Assembly: GCF_905212365.1 (NCBI RefSeq)
Contig: NZ_CAJMEH010000008.1
Location: 1-50,222 of the forward strand
Length of the DNA: 50,222 bases
Source: an uncultured Phascolarctobacterium sp.
GTDB lineage: Bacteria > Bacillota > Negativicutes > Acidaminococcales > Acidaminococcaceae
Direction of reading: 5' to 3'
In this document: piece by piece, positions 1 through 7,980 of the stretch
Position numbering within the stretch: position 1 is the first letter of the stretch
Layout: every line of letters begins with the position of its first letter
The notes under the pieces: generated by a model
Told to the model about the DNA's origin: nothing
Seen by the model: the letters and a program-made list of their open reading frames with translations, nothing else
The model's database searches: none
Program-made: the position numbers and the translations under genes

Positions 1-516
1 TACACGGTGGAGCTGTTTGAAAACGTCTCCGGCAAAAAATACGCCGCGGAGGGCAAGGTGACGGTGAGCGTCAAGCTGGACGACCCCTACGCGCCGTTCC
101 TCGGGCCGAACCAATACGTCCATTATACGCAGGATACCGAGGCCGTCAAGACCTCCTACGCGCTTTGCGAGGGCATGACGGACGATCGGGAGATCTTTGA
201 AACGATTCGCGGCTACATCAAGGCCAATTACATGTATGATTATGTGAAGGCGGCGACGGTTGCGGGCGGCACCCTGCCGGACATCGACGGCTGCTATGAA
301 AAGAAAATGGGAATCTGTCAGGATCTGGCGGCGCTGGCGGCCTGCATGCTGCGCGTGCAGGGCGTGCCGACGAAGCTGATGGTCGGCTATGCCGGAAAGA
401 TGTACCACGCATGGAACAGCGTCGTCATCGACGGCGAGGAGGTGCTCTACGACCCGACGCTCGAGCTGAGCGCCATCGAGAGCGGGCAGACCTACACCAC
501 GGAGCGGTATTATTGA
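1..516 (+). CDS. Transglutaminase-like protein, C-terminal part (5' truncated by window edge)
   Basis: The frame is open at base 1 and stops at 514-516, so the N-terminus lies outside the window; a GTG at 7 is only an internal possibility. The visible ~170 residues hold a transglutaminase-like core: a Cys in the segment KKMGICQDLAAL, a His in YHAWNSVVIDG and an Asp in VLYDPTLEL, in the order and spacing of the Cys-His-Asp triad of papain-like transglutaminases. Upstream of the core is a beta-rich segment. Such proteins in Clostridia are often exported and act on peptides or cell-surface proteins, but the substrate cannot be told here. GC and codon use (GCG, CTG, GAC, CGC) differ clearly from everything after about 1.2 kb, so this gene probably belongs to another genome joined to this contig. 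Confidence 0.75.
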   Translation, partial: YTVELFENVSGKKYAAEGKVTVSVKLDDPYAPFLGPNQYVHYTQDTEAVKTSYALCEGMTDDREIFETIRGYIKANYMYDYVKAATVAGGTLPDIDGCYEKKMGICQDLAALAACMLRVQGVPTKLMVGYAGKMYHAWNSVVIDGEEVLYDPTLELSAIESGQTYTTERYY

Positions 517-598
517 GCGCGGCGGCCGCGGAAAACCGAGCGGGAAAGCGCGAAATTTCGAATGTTCGATTCGAATTCGAAAGGAAAGGATGCACATC

Positions 599-1756
599 AT
601 GGCAAGCAAGGATCACGGCCTGACGCCCATCGAGCTGAGCAGCTTCTGCTCGGAAATCGCCCTGATGCTGGGGGCGGGCATGCCGCTTTACGCGGGCATG
701 GAGGCGCTTGAAAAGACGTATGAAGACGACGCGCACGCGGCGCTGTATCGCGGCGTCAGCGAGACGCTGACGCAGACCGGCTCTCTGCGCGACGCGCTGG
801 AGAGCGCGCACGCTTTCCCGACCTATCTGGTGGAGATGTGCGGCGTGGGCGAGCGAACGGGCCATCTGGAGGACGTGATGCGGGGGCTTTCCGTCTACTA
901 CGAGCGGGAAAGCCGGATTCGTCAGGCCGTCCGCAGCGCGGTGACGTATCCGCTGGTGCTGGCGGTGATGATGGTGCTGATTCTGCTGGTGCTGATTCTC
1001 AAGGTCATGCCGGTGTTCCGCACCGTGCTGGGCAGCATGGGCGTGACGATGACCGAGACGGGCAGCGTGATGATGAGCGTCGGCACGGCGCTGGGCTGGG
1101 TGGTGCTGGCGCTGGTGCTTGTCGTCGTGCTGGCGGCGCTGGCCTGCGTGCTGATTTACGTTATGGCCTGGCACGACGGCGTGGACCCGGTAAGAATAAT
1201 TTTATCCGGCGTGGCCATCAACACGGTATTGGGCGCGTACAACGCTTTTTTACAGATGCTTAATTCCGATAATCTGGCTAATGTGCTGGCCTTTATGAAC
1301 GGCAGCCTTTCCGGCTGCAACTGGCAGCAGATTTACGTTATTACCGCTTATTCCAGCGTGGGCATTATTTTAGGCCTGTGCTGCATTAAAAGCGCCAATA
1401 TTTTGCAGCTGGGCGACGAAATGGCTACCAGTCTGGGTATTAACGTCAGCTGGGTGCGGGTGTTTTTGTCGGCTGTGGGCGCTTTTTTGGCGGCCTCTAC
1501 TGTGGCTGTGGCCGGTATGATAGGCTTTATCGGCTTGGTAGTGCCCCATATCGCCCGCATGATGGTGGGCTCGGACTATAAAGCGCTGCTGCCTGTCAGC
1601 ACGCTGCTGGGCGCGGTGCTGCTGCTGGCGGCCGACACCCTGGGACGCACGCTGATCAGCGGCATGGAAATTCCTGTCGGCATCGTTATGGCGGCTACCG
1701 GCGGACCGTTTTTCCTGTATATGCTGAGAAAGAAGGGCAGAGTAAGTGGAAGTTAA
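599..1756 (+). CDS. In-frame chimera: GspF/PilC N-terminal half joined to C-terminal half of a FecCD/BtuC-type permease
   Basis: One open frame of 385 codons encodes two unrelated halves. Residues 1 to about 175 are a type II secretion/type IV pilus inner-membrane protein of the GspF/PilC family: a cytoplasmic T2SF domain with AGMPLYAGMEAL and CGVGERTGHLEDVM, then the first membrane helix. From about residue 195 the protein is the second half of an iron/cobalamin ABC permease (FecCD family), with RIILSGVAINTVLGAY, AGMIGFIGLVVPHIARM and ISGMEIPVGIVMAATGGP, ending like a normal BtuC. No natural protein combines these. Base composition changes at the same point. The start at 599 is preferred over 590 because AGGAAAGG (582-589) sits 9 bases upstream. 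The permease half overlaps the next ATPase gene by 11 bases as in a normal operon. Most likely an assembly or cloning chimera, not a working fusion. Confidence 0.85.
   Translation: MASKDHGLTPIELSSFCSEIALMLGAGMPLYAGMEALEKTYEDDAHAALYRGVSETLTQTGSLRDALESAHAFPTYLVEMCGVGERTGHLEDVMRGLSVYYERESRIRQAVRSAVTYPLVLAVMMVLILLVLILKVMPVFRTVLGSMGVTMTETGSVMMSVGTALGWVVLALVLVVVLAALACVLIYVMAWHDGVDPVRIILSGVAINTVLGAYNAFLQMLNSDNLANVLAFMNGSLSGCNWQQIYVITAYSSVGIILGLCCIKSANILQLGDEMATSLGINVSWVRVFLSAVGAFLAASTVAVAGMIGFIGLVVPHIARMMVGSDYKALLPVSTLLGAVLLLAADTLGRTLISGMEIPVGIVMAATGGPFFLYMLRKKGRVSGS
1100..1195. other. Probable chimeric junction between two genomes
   Basis: Upstream sequence is GC-rich with GCG/CTG/GAC-type codons. 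Downstream sequence uses ATT, TTA, AAT and TTT freely. The switch occurs within a stretch coding for Leu/Ala/Val-rich membrane helix (repeated ctggcg/gctggc words), which is low in complexity and prone to false overlap. The exact base cannot be fixed because both parents encode a similar hydrophobic helix here. Confidence 0.7.
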
Positions 1757-2522
1757 AGGAACGAAGCTGGAAATAGGCTATGAAGGCTGCGTCATCGTCC
1801 CCGAATTTGATATAACAGTCTGCAAGGGCGAAATCACTACTATCATCGGCCCTAACGGCAGCGGCAAATCTACGGTGCTGAAGGCTTTGACGCGCCTGCT
1901 GAAATATACCAAGGGCGCAGTTTATCTTAACGGCGAAGAAATCAAAAAAATTGAAGCTAAAACCTTGGCCCGTTATATTGGCGTGCTGCCGCAAAAGCAC
2001 AGTGCTCCTCCGGACTTTAAGGTTAAGGATTTAGTTGGCTATGGCCGCGTACCTTATCAAAAGTGGTACGAAAAAAACAAGGCCGAGGACGATAAAATAG
2101 TGGAATGGGCTTTAAAGGCTACGGGCACCTGGGAGCTGCGCAATAAATCCATTAACGGGTGCAGCGGCGGCGAAGCGCAAAGAGTGTGGATTGCAACGGT
2201 GCTGGCGCAGCAGCCGGAAATTTTGTTTTTGGACGAGCCTACTACCTATTTGGATATTGCTCATCAGCAGGAAACCATGCGCCTGGTGAAAAAGCTGAAC
2301 CAGGAAGCCGGTATCGGCGTAGTGATGGTGCTGCACGATTTAAGCCAGGCTCTGGAGGTCAGCGATAAAATTATCGTTATTAAGAATGGACGCAAATACA
2401 GCGAGGGCACTCCCGACGAGGTTATTACTTCGAAAATGCTGCGGGAGGTCTATAATGTGGAATGCGATATTATCCGCGTTCCGGGACGCAGCAAGCCGGT
2501 GCTGGCCTTTAAGGAGCTGTAG
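1746..2522 (+). CDS. ABC transporter ATP-binding protein, FecE/BtuD type
   Basis: A 258-aa nucleotide-binding subunit of a metal-chelate (iron-siderophore, haem or cobalamin) importer. Walker A is GPNGSGKST near residue 37, the Q-loop is VLPQKH, the signature is CSGGEAQRVW, Walker B is ILFLDEPT and the switch His lies in VLHDLSQ. It starts at GTG 1746, overlapping the permease stop, which indicates translational coupling with the FecCD permease upstream. The matching binding protein would lie further upstream and is lost at the chimeric join. Sixty-seven bases separate it from an ABC exporter and then a nitrogenase-like trio, suggesting the imported metal complex is the substrate or cofactor source of that enzyme. 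Substrate unknown. Confidence 0.9.
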   Translation: MEVKGTKLEIGYEGCVIVPEFDITVCKGEITTIIGPNGSGKSTVLKALTRLLKYTKGAVYLNGEEIKKIEAKTLARYIGVLPQKHSAPPDFKVKDLVGYGRVPYQKWYEKNKAEDDKIVEWALKATGTWELRNKSINGCSGGEAQRVWIATVLAQQPEILFLDEPTTYLDIAHQQETMRLVKKLNQEAGIGVVMVLHDLSQALEVSDKIIVIKNGRKYSEGTPDEVITSKMLREVYNVECDIIRVPGRSKPVLAFKEL

Positions 2523-2589
2523 CGCCGGTGCGCGGCTCTGCGTTGCTTGCTAAGCCGGGCAAAAATTTGGAGGTAAAAGGCGGTTAGCT

Positions 2590-4293
2590 ATGCTCAAAAC
2601 ATTTTTTAAATATTACAAGCCCTATAAGGCAGCTGTGGCAGGCATTGTCTTTGGCTCGCTGGTGGCTGCGGCAATGGAGCTGCTGTTTCCCGCTCTGGTG
2701 CGTCAGATACTGAATGTGGAGCTGCCGCAGAACAATGTGGCGCAGGTAATGCGTCTGGCTGCATTGCTGTGCGGCTTGTATATTGGCAATTTGCTGCTGC
2801 AATATGTTTTTTCCTATTGGGGCTATTTGATGAGCGCGCGCATGGAAAACGATATGCGCCGCGATTTATTCAGCCATATTCAGAATATGTCCTTCCGTTT
2901 TTTTGACAGCGCAAAAACGGGGCAGCTGCTTTCCCGCATCACGGGCGATTTGGGAGAGATAGGCGAGCTGGCCTTTCGCGCCCCGGCGGACGTTATCGTT
3001 TGCCTGTTAAGTATGCTGGGCACTATGGTTATCCTGATGTGGATGAATTTGTATCTGGGCGTTTTGGTAACGGTGTTATTGTTAGGCAAGACGGTACATA
3101 CTATTTATCTCAACGGCAGGATGAAGGCTGCGTATTTTGCCAACAGGGTGAAGCAGGGCGAAATGACGGCGCGGGCAGAGGAAAGCCTGAGCGGTATCCG
3201 TTTGGTAAAGGCCTTTGCGGCGGAAGAAGAAAGTCTGTCCGGCTTTATGCAGAAGGCGGACGCTTACGTGGCCGTGCGCAAGGCTTCGTTTAAGGTGCGC
3301 GCTTATTTCATCAGCAGCATGAGCTTTTTTACGAATTTTATCAACGTGGCTATCTTGGTTGGCGGCACGCTGCTCATCAGCCGGGGAGAAATGCTGCTCA
3401 GCGATTTGGTGGCTTTCTTCTTATACGTTGGTATTTTTATTAAGCCGCTGATGCGCCTGTTGGCTTTTACGGAACTGTACCAGCGCGGCATGGCGGGCTT
3501 TCAGCGCTTTTACGAGATTATGCGCCAGCCGGAGGAAATTACCGACCGTCCTAACGCGATAGAGTGTAAAAATATTCGCGGCCGGATAGTTTTTGAAAAC
3601 CTTACCTTTGGCTACGGCGAGGGCCGGGAGGTTATTAAAAACCTTAATCTGACTATCGAGCCGGGCGAAACCGTGGCCTTTGTAGGCGCTACGGGAGCAG
3701 GCAAAACGACGATTGCTAATCTTTTGCTGCGCTTTTACGAGCCCAGGCAGGGACGGGTGCTGTTGGACGATGTGGATATTGCCGATTATACGCAGAAATC
3801 CTTGCGCCGGCAAATCGGCTTGGTGCAGCAGGACGTATTTTTGTTTTCTGATTCCGTAAAATATAATATCGCTTACGCTGACCCGGACGCCAGCGACGCG
3901 CAGATAGAAGCGGCGGCGAAGGCAGCGGCAGCGGACGAATTTATTGAAGGGCTGCCGGATAAATACATGACGGAAATTGGCGAACGCGGCGTAAAATTAA
4001 GCGGCGGTCAAAAACAGCGCATTGCTATCGCCAGAGTATTTTTGAAAAATCCGCCCATCGTCGTTTTGGATGAGGCCACTTCGGCCTTGGATAATAAAAC
4101 GGAAAAGCAGATTCAGCGGGAGCTGGATAAGCTGGCCGCAGGCAGAACGACGCTGATTATCGCCCACCGTCTTTCCACCGTCAGCCGTGCCGATAAAATT
4201 GTGGTGCTCAAGGACGGGCGCATGGTGGAATGCGGCACGCAGGCGGAGCTGTTGGCTAAGCAGGGCGCTTATTATGAGCTATATCATCAATAA
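2590..4293 (+). CDS. ABC exporter, fused membrane and ATPase domains (MsbA/BmrA type)
   Basis: A 567-aa half-transporter expected to work as a homodimer. Residues 1-310 form a six-helix type IV exporter membrane domain, with the coupling region DMRRDLFSHIQNMSFRFFD. Residues 330-567 form the ATPase: Walker A GATGAGKTT, signature LSGGQKQR, Walker B IVVLDEATSALD, switch His in LIIAHRLSTVS. It lies between an importer ATPase and nitrogenase-like genes (67 bp before, 30 bp after, same strand), so probably one operon. Export of a product or intermediate of the nitrogenase-like enzyme is a reasonable guess; a general lipid or drug exporter cannot be excluded. Codon use matches its downstream neighbours. 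Confidence 0.9.
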   Translation: MLKTFFKYYKPYKAAVAGIVFGSLVAAAMELLFPALVRQILNVELPQNNVAQVMRLAALLCGLYIGNLLLQYVFSYWGYLMSARMENDMRRDLFSHIQNMSFRFFDSAKTGQLLSRITGDLGEIGELAFRAPADVIVCLLSMLGTMVILMWMNLYLGVLVTVLLLGKTVHTIYLNGRMKAAYFANRVKQGEMTARAEESLSGIRLVKAFAAEEESLSGFMQKADAYVAVRKASFKVRAYFISSMSFFTNFINVAILVGGTLLISRGEMLLSDLVAFFLYVGIFIKPLMRLLAFTELYQRGMAGFQRFYEIMRQPEEITDRPNAIECKNIRGRIVFENLTFGYGEGREVIKNLNLTIEPGETVAFVGATGAGKTTIANLLLRFYEPRQGRVLLDDVDIADYTQKSLRRQIGLVQQDVFLFSDSVKYNIAYADPDASDAQIEAAAKAAAADEFIEGLPDKYMTEIGERGVKLSGGQKQRIAIARVFLKNPPIVVLDEATSALDNKTEKQIQRELDKLAAGRTTLIIAHRLSTVSRADKIVVLKDGRMVECGTQAELLAKQGAYYELYHQ

Positions 4294-4323
4294 AATATAA
4301 ATTAAAGTCAAGGAGAAAAACAC

Positions 4324-5085
4324 ATGAGAAAAATTGCAATCTATGGTAAGGGTGGCATTGGTAAATCCACAACTACGTCCAATCTGTCGGCGGCGCTGGC
4401 TTTGAAGGGCTATAAGGTTATGCAGATAGGCTGCGACCCCAAGTCCGACAGCACCAAAAACCTGATGGAAGGCAAGCGTATTCCCACTGTGCTGGAGCAG
4501 CTGAAGGCCAAGGGCGAGGAGCTGAAGCTGGAGGATATCGTCTTTACCGGCTTCGGCGGCGTGCTGTGCGTGGAAGCAGGCGGCCCCACTCCCGGTATCG
4601 GCTGCGCCGGACGCGGTATTATTTCCGCTTTTGAAAAGCTGGAGGAGCTGCGCGCTTTTGATGTTTATAAGCCGGACGTAGTAATTTACGACGTATTGGG
4701 CGACGTGGTTTGCGGCGGCTTTGCTATGCCTATCCGCGGCGGCTATGCCCGCGAAGTATTTATAGTGTCCTCCGGCGAAATGATGGCATTGTATGCAGCC
4801 AGCAATATCGCTCAGGCGATCAAGAATTTTGGCCGCCGCGGCTATGCCCGTCTGCGCGGTATTATTCTGAACGCGAAAAATATCGAGGACGAAAGAGCGC
4901 TGGTGGATAAGGCTGCCGCTGAAATTGAAACGGAAGTGGTGCAGTATGTGCCACGCAGCGGCGATATTCAGCTGGCGGAAAATCAGGGCGGCACCGTAAG
5001 CCAGTTTGTGCCCGATTCCCACATGGTCAAGGTATACCAGGAATTGGCGGACAAGGTGCTGTCTTTAAGCGAGGATGTAGAATAA
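4324..5085 (+). CDS. NifH-like ATP-dependent reductase iron protein
   Basis: A 253-aa homologue of the nitrogenase iron protein and of BchL/CfbC reductases. It has the P-loop GKGGIGKST (residues 8-16), the segment IGCDPKSDST for nucleotide and electron-transfer switching, and both cysteines that bridge the 4Fe-4S cluster between the two subunits: C94 in GIGCAGRG and C130 in DVVCGGFAMP, matching C97 and C132 of Azotobacter NifH. It should hydrolyse ATP and pass single electrons to the NifD/NifK-like pair encoded directly downstream (12-bp gap). No nifE, N or B genes are nearby, so nitrogen fixation is unlikely. The substrate is not known; other members of this superfamily reduce tetrapyrroles or C-S bonds. 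Confidence 0.9.
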   Translation: MRKIAIYGKGGIGKSTTTSNLSAALALKGYKVMQIGCDPKSDSTKNLMEGKRIPTVLEQLKAKGEELKLEDIVFTGFGGVLCVEAGGPTPGIGCAGRGIISAFEKLEELRAFDVYKPDVVIYDVLGDVVCGGFAMPIRGGYAREVFIVSSGEMMALYAASNIAQAIKNFGRRGYARLRGIILNAKNIEDERALVDKAAAEIETEVVQYVPRSGDIQLAENQGGTVSQFVPDSHMVKVYQELADKVLSLSEDVE

Positions 5086-5097
5086 TAGGAGGAAACA

Positions 5098-6594
5098 ATG
5101 GGCTTAAAAGAAGATGCAATGTGGGCGATGGCGCGTAAAATGGGTATGCCCGAAAGCGCTATTGCAGCAGTAAAGGCTAAGCGCGCTAAGGGCGAGCCCA
5201 TGCCGGATATGGCGTCCATGATGAAAATGATGACCAAGAGCGGCGGCAAAAACGAAATGATGAAGATGGCGCAGAAGATGGGCATGCCGCCTTTGGCTAA
5301 GGGCATGGACGGCAACGAGCTTTTAGGCAAGCTCAAGCGTTTGAGCCAGGTGGCTACAATTAAGGACGTGCCCCAGCTGACGAAAGCGCTGTTCCCCGGC
5401 ACTCACTGCCCGCTGATGGGCGCGGCGATGGCCGCCGGCGGCATTAAGGGCTGTTTGCTGGTTATCGTCGGTACGGATGAGTGCAGCTATTATACTAAGA
5501 GCCTGACGATTAACGACAATTTCGGCGGCGTAGGCGGACGCTGCGTTTCCGTGGTTTTGGACAGCCACGACGTTACCTTCGGCAGCAGCGAGATGATGCA
5601 CCGCGCCTTCAAGGAAATGATGGAGGAATACAAGCCGGAATGCGTTATGCTGGTTACGACCTGCGTTATCGAGGTTATCGGCGACGATTACGATTCCATT
5701 GCCGAAGAATTAAGCGCCCAGTATCATATTCCCGTTATGGCAGTGCATACGGAGCATTTCAAATGCGAGGACCATTTCCCCGGTTTGGAGCGCGCTATCA
5801 GCGCCTGCCTGGATTTGATGGAGGAGGTTCCCGGCAACGGCTCCGTCAACGTTATGGGTCAGCGCATGGGTAATTTTTCGTCCACCGAGCTTTACGCCAT
5901 GCTGCAAAAATCCGGCGTGAAGATTGGCATGCAGCTGCCCAGCGGCTGCACCGTTGAAGAAATTAAGCAGGCTGCCGCAGCCAAGGTTAATATCGTAGTG
6001 CATGATATTGCCCTGCCTTTGGCCAAGGCTATGGAAAAACGTTTCGGTACGCCTTATGTGTACTTTAATAAATTTGCCGACCCGGAAAGAATTATGGAAA
6101 GCTATCAAAAGCTGTTTGCTTATCTGGAGCTGCCTCTGCCTCAGGAGGTGCAGGAGCTGTACGGTAAGAGCAAGGAGCTGGAAGCAGCCGCTAAGGGCGA
6201 GCTGCAGGGCGTTCCCTATATTTACGGCAATACTCCCTACGACTGCTTGGAGCTGAACCGTTATTTATGCCTGCTGGGTATGGAGCCCCAGCTTGTGCAA
6301 AGCAATCATTTTGCCGAGGATAACCCAGATGTGGCCGATATCCTGCGCTTTACCGACCCCTATGTCTGCAAGGCCGCCAATATCGCGCCGCTGCAATATG
6401 TTTACGATGTACTGCATCCTTATCTGTATTTGGGGCATGAATTTGACGACCGCCTGCGGGCAAAGGGCATTGCCGTAGTTCACAGCGACGGCGCAGGAGC
6501 TATGCTGGGCTTTGAGGTGCAGCGCTTCCTGCTGCAGGTGCTGCAGGAAACTTTGGCTAAGGGCAAGGTATACAGAAAGGAGGCAGGACTGTGA
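5098..6594 (+). CDS. Nitrogenase component 1-like protein, NifD-like subunit with Met-rich N-terminus
   Basis: A 498-aa oxidoreductase of the nitrogenase component 1 family. Three cysteines sit where NifD holds its share of the P-cluster: C104 (THCPLMG), C129 (GTDECSYYT) and C189 (VTTCVIEVIGDD). The FeMo-cofactor Cys of NifD (C275, in a segment of form VHCYRSM) is replaced by Asp in VVHDIALPLAKAME, so a FeMo-co-type active site is unlikely. Residues 1-71 are an extension with 17 Met, including two copies of KMGMP; ordinary NifD, BchN and CfbD lack it. The stop overlaps the start of the next gene. Reduction of a tetrapyrrole or other imported metal complex fits the context but is inferred. Confidence 0.85.
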   Translation: MGLKEDAMWAMARKMGMPESAIAAVKAKRAKGEPMPDMASMMKMMTKSGGKNEMMKMAQKMGMPPLAKGMDGNELLGKLKRLSQVATIKDVPQLTKALFPGTHCPLMGAAMAAGGIKGCLLVIVGTDECSYYTKSLTINDNFGGVGGRCVSVVLDSHDVTFGSSEMMHRAFKEMMEEYKPECVMLVTTCVIEVIGDDYDSIAEELSAQYHIPVMAVHTEHFKCEDHFPGLERAISACLDLMEEVPGNGSVNVMGQRMGNFSSTELYAMLQKSGVKIGMQLPSGCTVEEIKQAAAAKVNIVVHDIALPLAKAMEKRFGTPYVYFNKFADPERIMESYQKLFAYLELPLPQEVQELYGKSKELEAAAKGELQGVPYIYGNTPYDCLELNRYLCLLGMEPQLVQSNHFAEDNPDVADILRFTDPYVCKAANIAPLQYVYDVLHPYLYLGHEFDDRLRAKGIAVVHSDGAGAMLGFEVQRFLLQVLQETLAKGKVYRKEAGL

Positions 6595-7823
6595 GCTTAG
6601 TAAGATATTTACCTGTCCCTTCCGACAGAATGGGCATTATTTGGAGCCTGCTCAATGTACAGGGCAGCATTGTTTTGGAATACGGTCCGGCCGGCACTAC
6701 TCACTATAGCATGGGCTTGTACGGCGGCCTGGGCATTCGCTTCCAGAACCGTTTATTTACCACGCACATGAGCGAGGACGATGTGGTTATGGGCGACGTT
6801 ACGCGCTTGGAGGAATCCTTAATAGAGCTGGATAAAAATTACGAGCCCCAGGTGATTTTCGTAGTAGCCTCCTCGGTAACGGCTGTTATCGGCACGGATA
6901 TTAAGGGCGTCTGCCGCTATATGCAGCAGGAGGTTAAGGCTAAGCTGGTGGCCTTCGAGCAGGGCGGTTTCTTGGGCGACTACAGCGTTGGTACCAGCGA
7001 GGCTTATAAGCTGTTGGTGCGCAATCTGCCGAAGAAGGGGGTGTCCAAGCGTCCGCTGACCTATAATATTATTGGTGCTTCCGCTTGGCATTACCGTATT
7101 TCCTCCGATATCTGGGAAATAGACAGCCTGCTCAAGGAAAGCTTTGGCATGTCGCGTATTGCCTGCCTGTGCTGCAATACGTCGGTGGATGAAATTGCGG
7201 AGATGGGAGCTGCGGCTGTGAATATCGTTATCAGCTGCGAGGGCTTGGCTGCGGCGCAGCTTTTGCAGGAGCAGTTCGGCACGCCCTACGTTTACGCTGT
7301 ACCCTATGGCTATCAGGGAACTTTGCACTTTTTGCAGCAGGTTGGCGAGACAGTCGGCGCTGTGCCCGACCCCATGGTAATGATGCGCATTAACATGAAG
7401 GAAAAGGGCCTTGGGATGCTGGGCATGATGCGTATGATGCGCGGAGGCAATCTGCAGCCGCGTGCGGCAGTCAGGGGCGAGTACGATACTGTCGTGGGCA
7501 TCAGCGCCTTCCTGGCGGAAGCAGGCATAGCCGTAGAGCAAAAGATCTGCGCTCATTCGCTGAAAAATGTGGCTGATCCGGCAGAAGGCGTTGTGCATTA
7601 TGAAAACGAGAAGGACTGGCTGGCACAGCTGCGTCCCTTGCAGCGCACGCTGGTAATGGGCGATGATATCGCTCTGCTGCAGTGCGACAGCAGTAATACT
7701 AAGCTGCGCATCAGCGCGCCTTTCCTGGAGGGAGCGTTAATCGCCAGTCACCTGCCGTTCATGGGCGAGCGCGGCGCAGACTTCCTGATGGAGATTATTC
7801 AGGAGTATTATCAGAAGGCTTAG
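6591..7823 (+). CDS. Nitrogenase component 1-like protein, NifK-like subunit without P-cluster cysteines
   Basis: A 410-aa second component 1 subunit. GTG 6591 overlaps the previous TGA and is preceded by GAAAGGAGG, so expression is coupled. The fold signature is recognisable in EYGPAGTTHYS (residues 30-40), VASSVTAVIGTD (92-103) and FGTPYVYAVPYG, but the positions that carry the P-cluster cysteines in NifK are Gly/Ala/Ser. A cluster at the interface would therefore be held mainly by the three Cys of the NifD-like partner, resembling the DPOR arrangement (BchN three Cys plus one non-Cys ligand) more than nitrogenase. Residues 262-283 are Met-rich (9 of 22). An intrinsic terminator follows, closing the operon. 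Confidence 0.8.
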   Translation: MSLVRYLPVPSDRMGIIWSLLNVQGSIVLEYGPAGTTHYSMGLYGGLGIRFQNRLFTTHMSEDDVVMGDVTRLEESLIELDKNYEPQVIFVVASSVTAVIGTDIKGVCRYMQQEVKAKLVAFEQGGFLGDYSVGTSEAYKLLVRNLPKKGVSKRPLTYNIIGASAWHYRISSDIWEIDSLLKESFGMSRIACLCCNTSVDEIAEMGAAAVNIVISCEGLAAAQLLQEQFGTPYVYAVPYGYQGTLHFLQQVGETVGAVPDPMVMMRINMKEKGLGMLGMMRMMRGGNLQPRAAVRGEYDTVVGISAFLAEAGIAVEQKICAHSLKNVADPAEGVVHYENEKDWLAQLRPLQRTLVMGDDIALLQCDSSNTKLRISAPFLEGALIASHLPFMGERGADFLMEIIQEYYQKA

Positions 7824-7848
7824 GCTTTGCTGTACATAAAGCCGTAAA

Positions 7849-7877
7849 TAAAAGGACGCCGTTTGGCGTCCTTTTTG
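7849..7877 (+). terminator. Intrinsic terminator after nitrogenase-like operon
   Basis: AAAGGACGCC, loop GTTT, GGCGTCCTTTTT: a 9-10 bp stem followed by a T run, 26 bases after the NifK-like stop. Confidence 0.9.
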
Positions 7878-7918
7878 TATATTTGTAGAATTTCCTCACG
7901 CTTCCTGCGCGTTAAAAC

Positions 7919-7947
7919 TTGTCTGTATAACAAAATTTATGTATAAT
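7919..7947 (+). promoter_or_regulatory. Promoter of the antitoxin-like gene
   Basis: TTGTCT (7919-7924), 17-bp spacer, TATAAT (7942-7947), about 35 bases before the start of the Phd/YefM-like gene. Confidence 0.6.
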
Positions 7948-7980
7948 ATTGTTATGAAATAAATGTTAGGAGGTAGGCGT

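Noticed and set aside
4324..7823. True nitrogenase (nifHDK) and nitrogen fixation
   Set aside because: The NifK-like chain lacks P-cluster Cys, the NifD-like chain has Asp at the FeMo-co Cys position, and no nifE, nifN or nifB is nearby.
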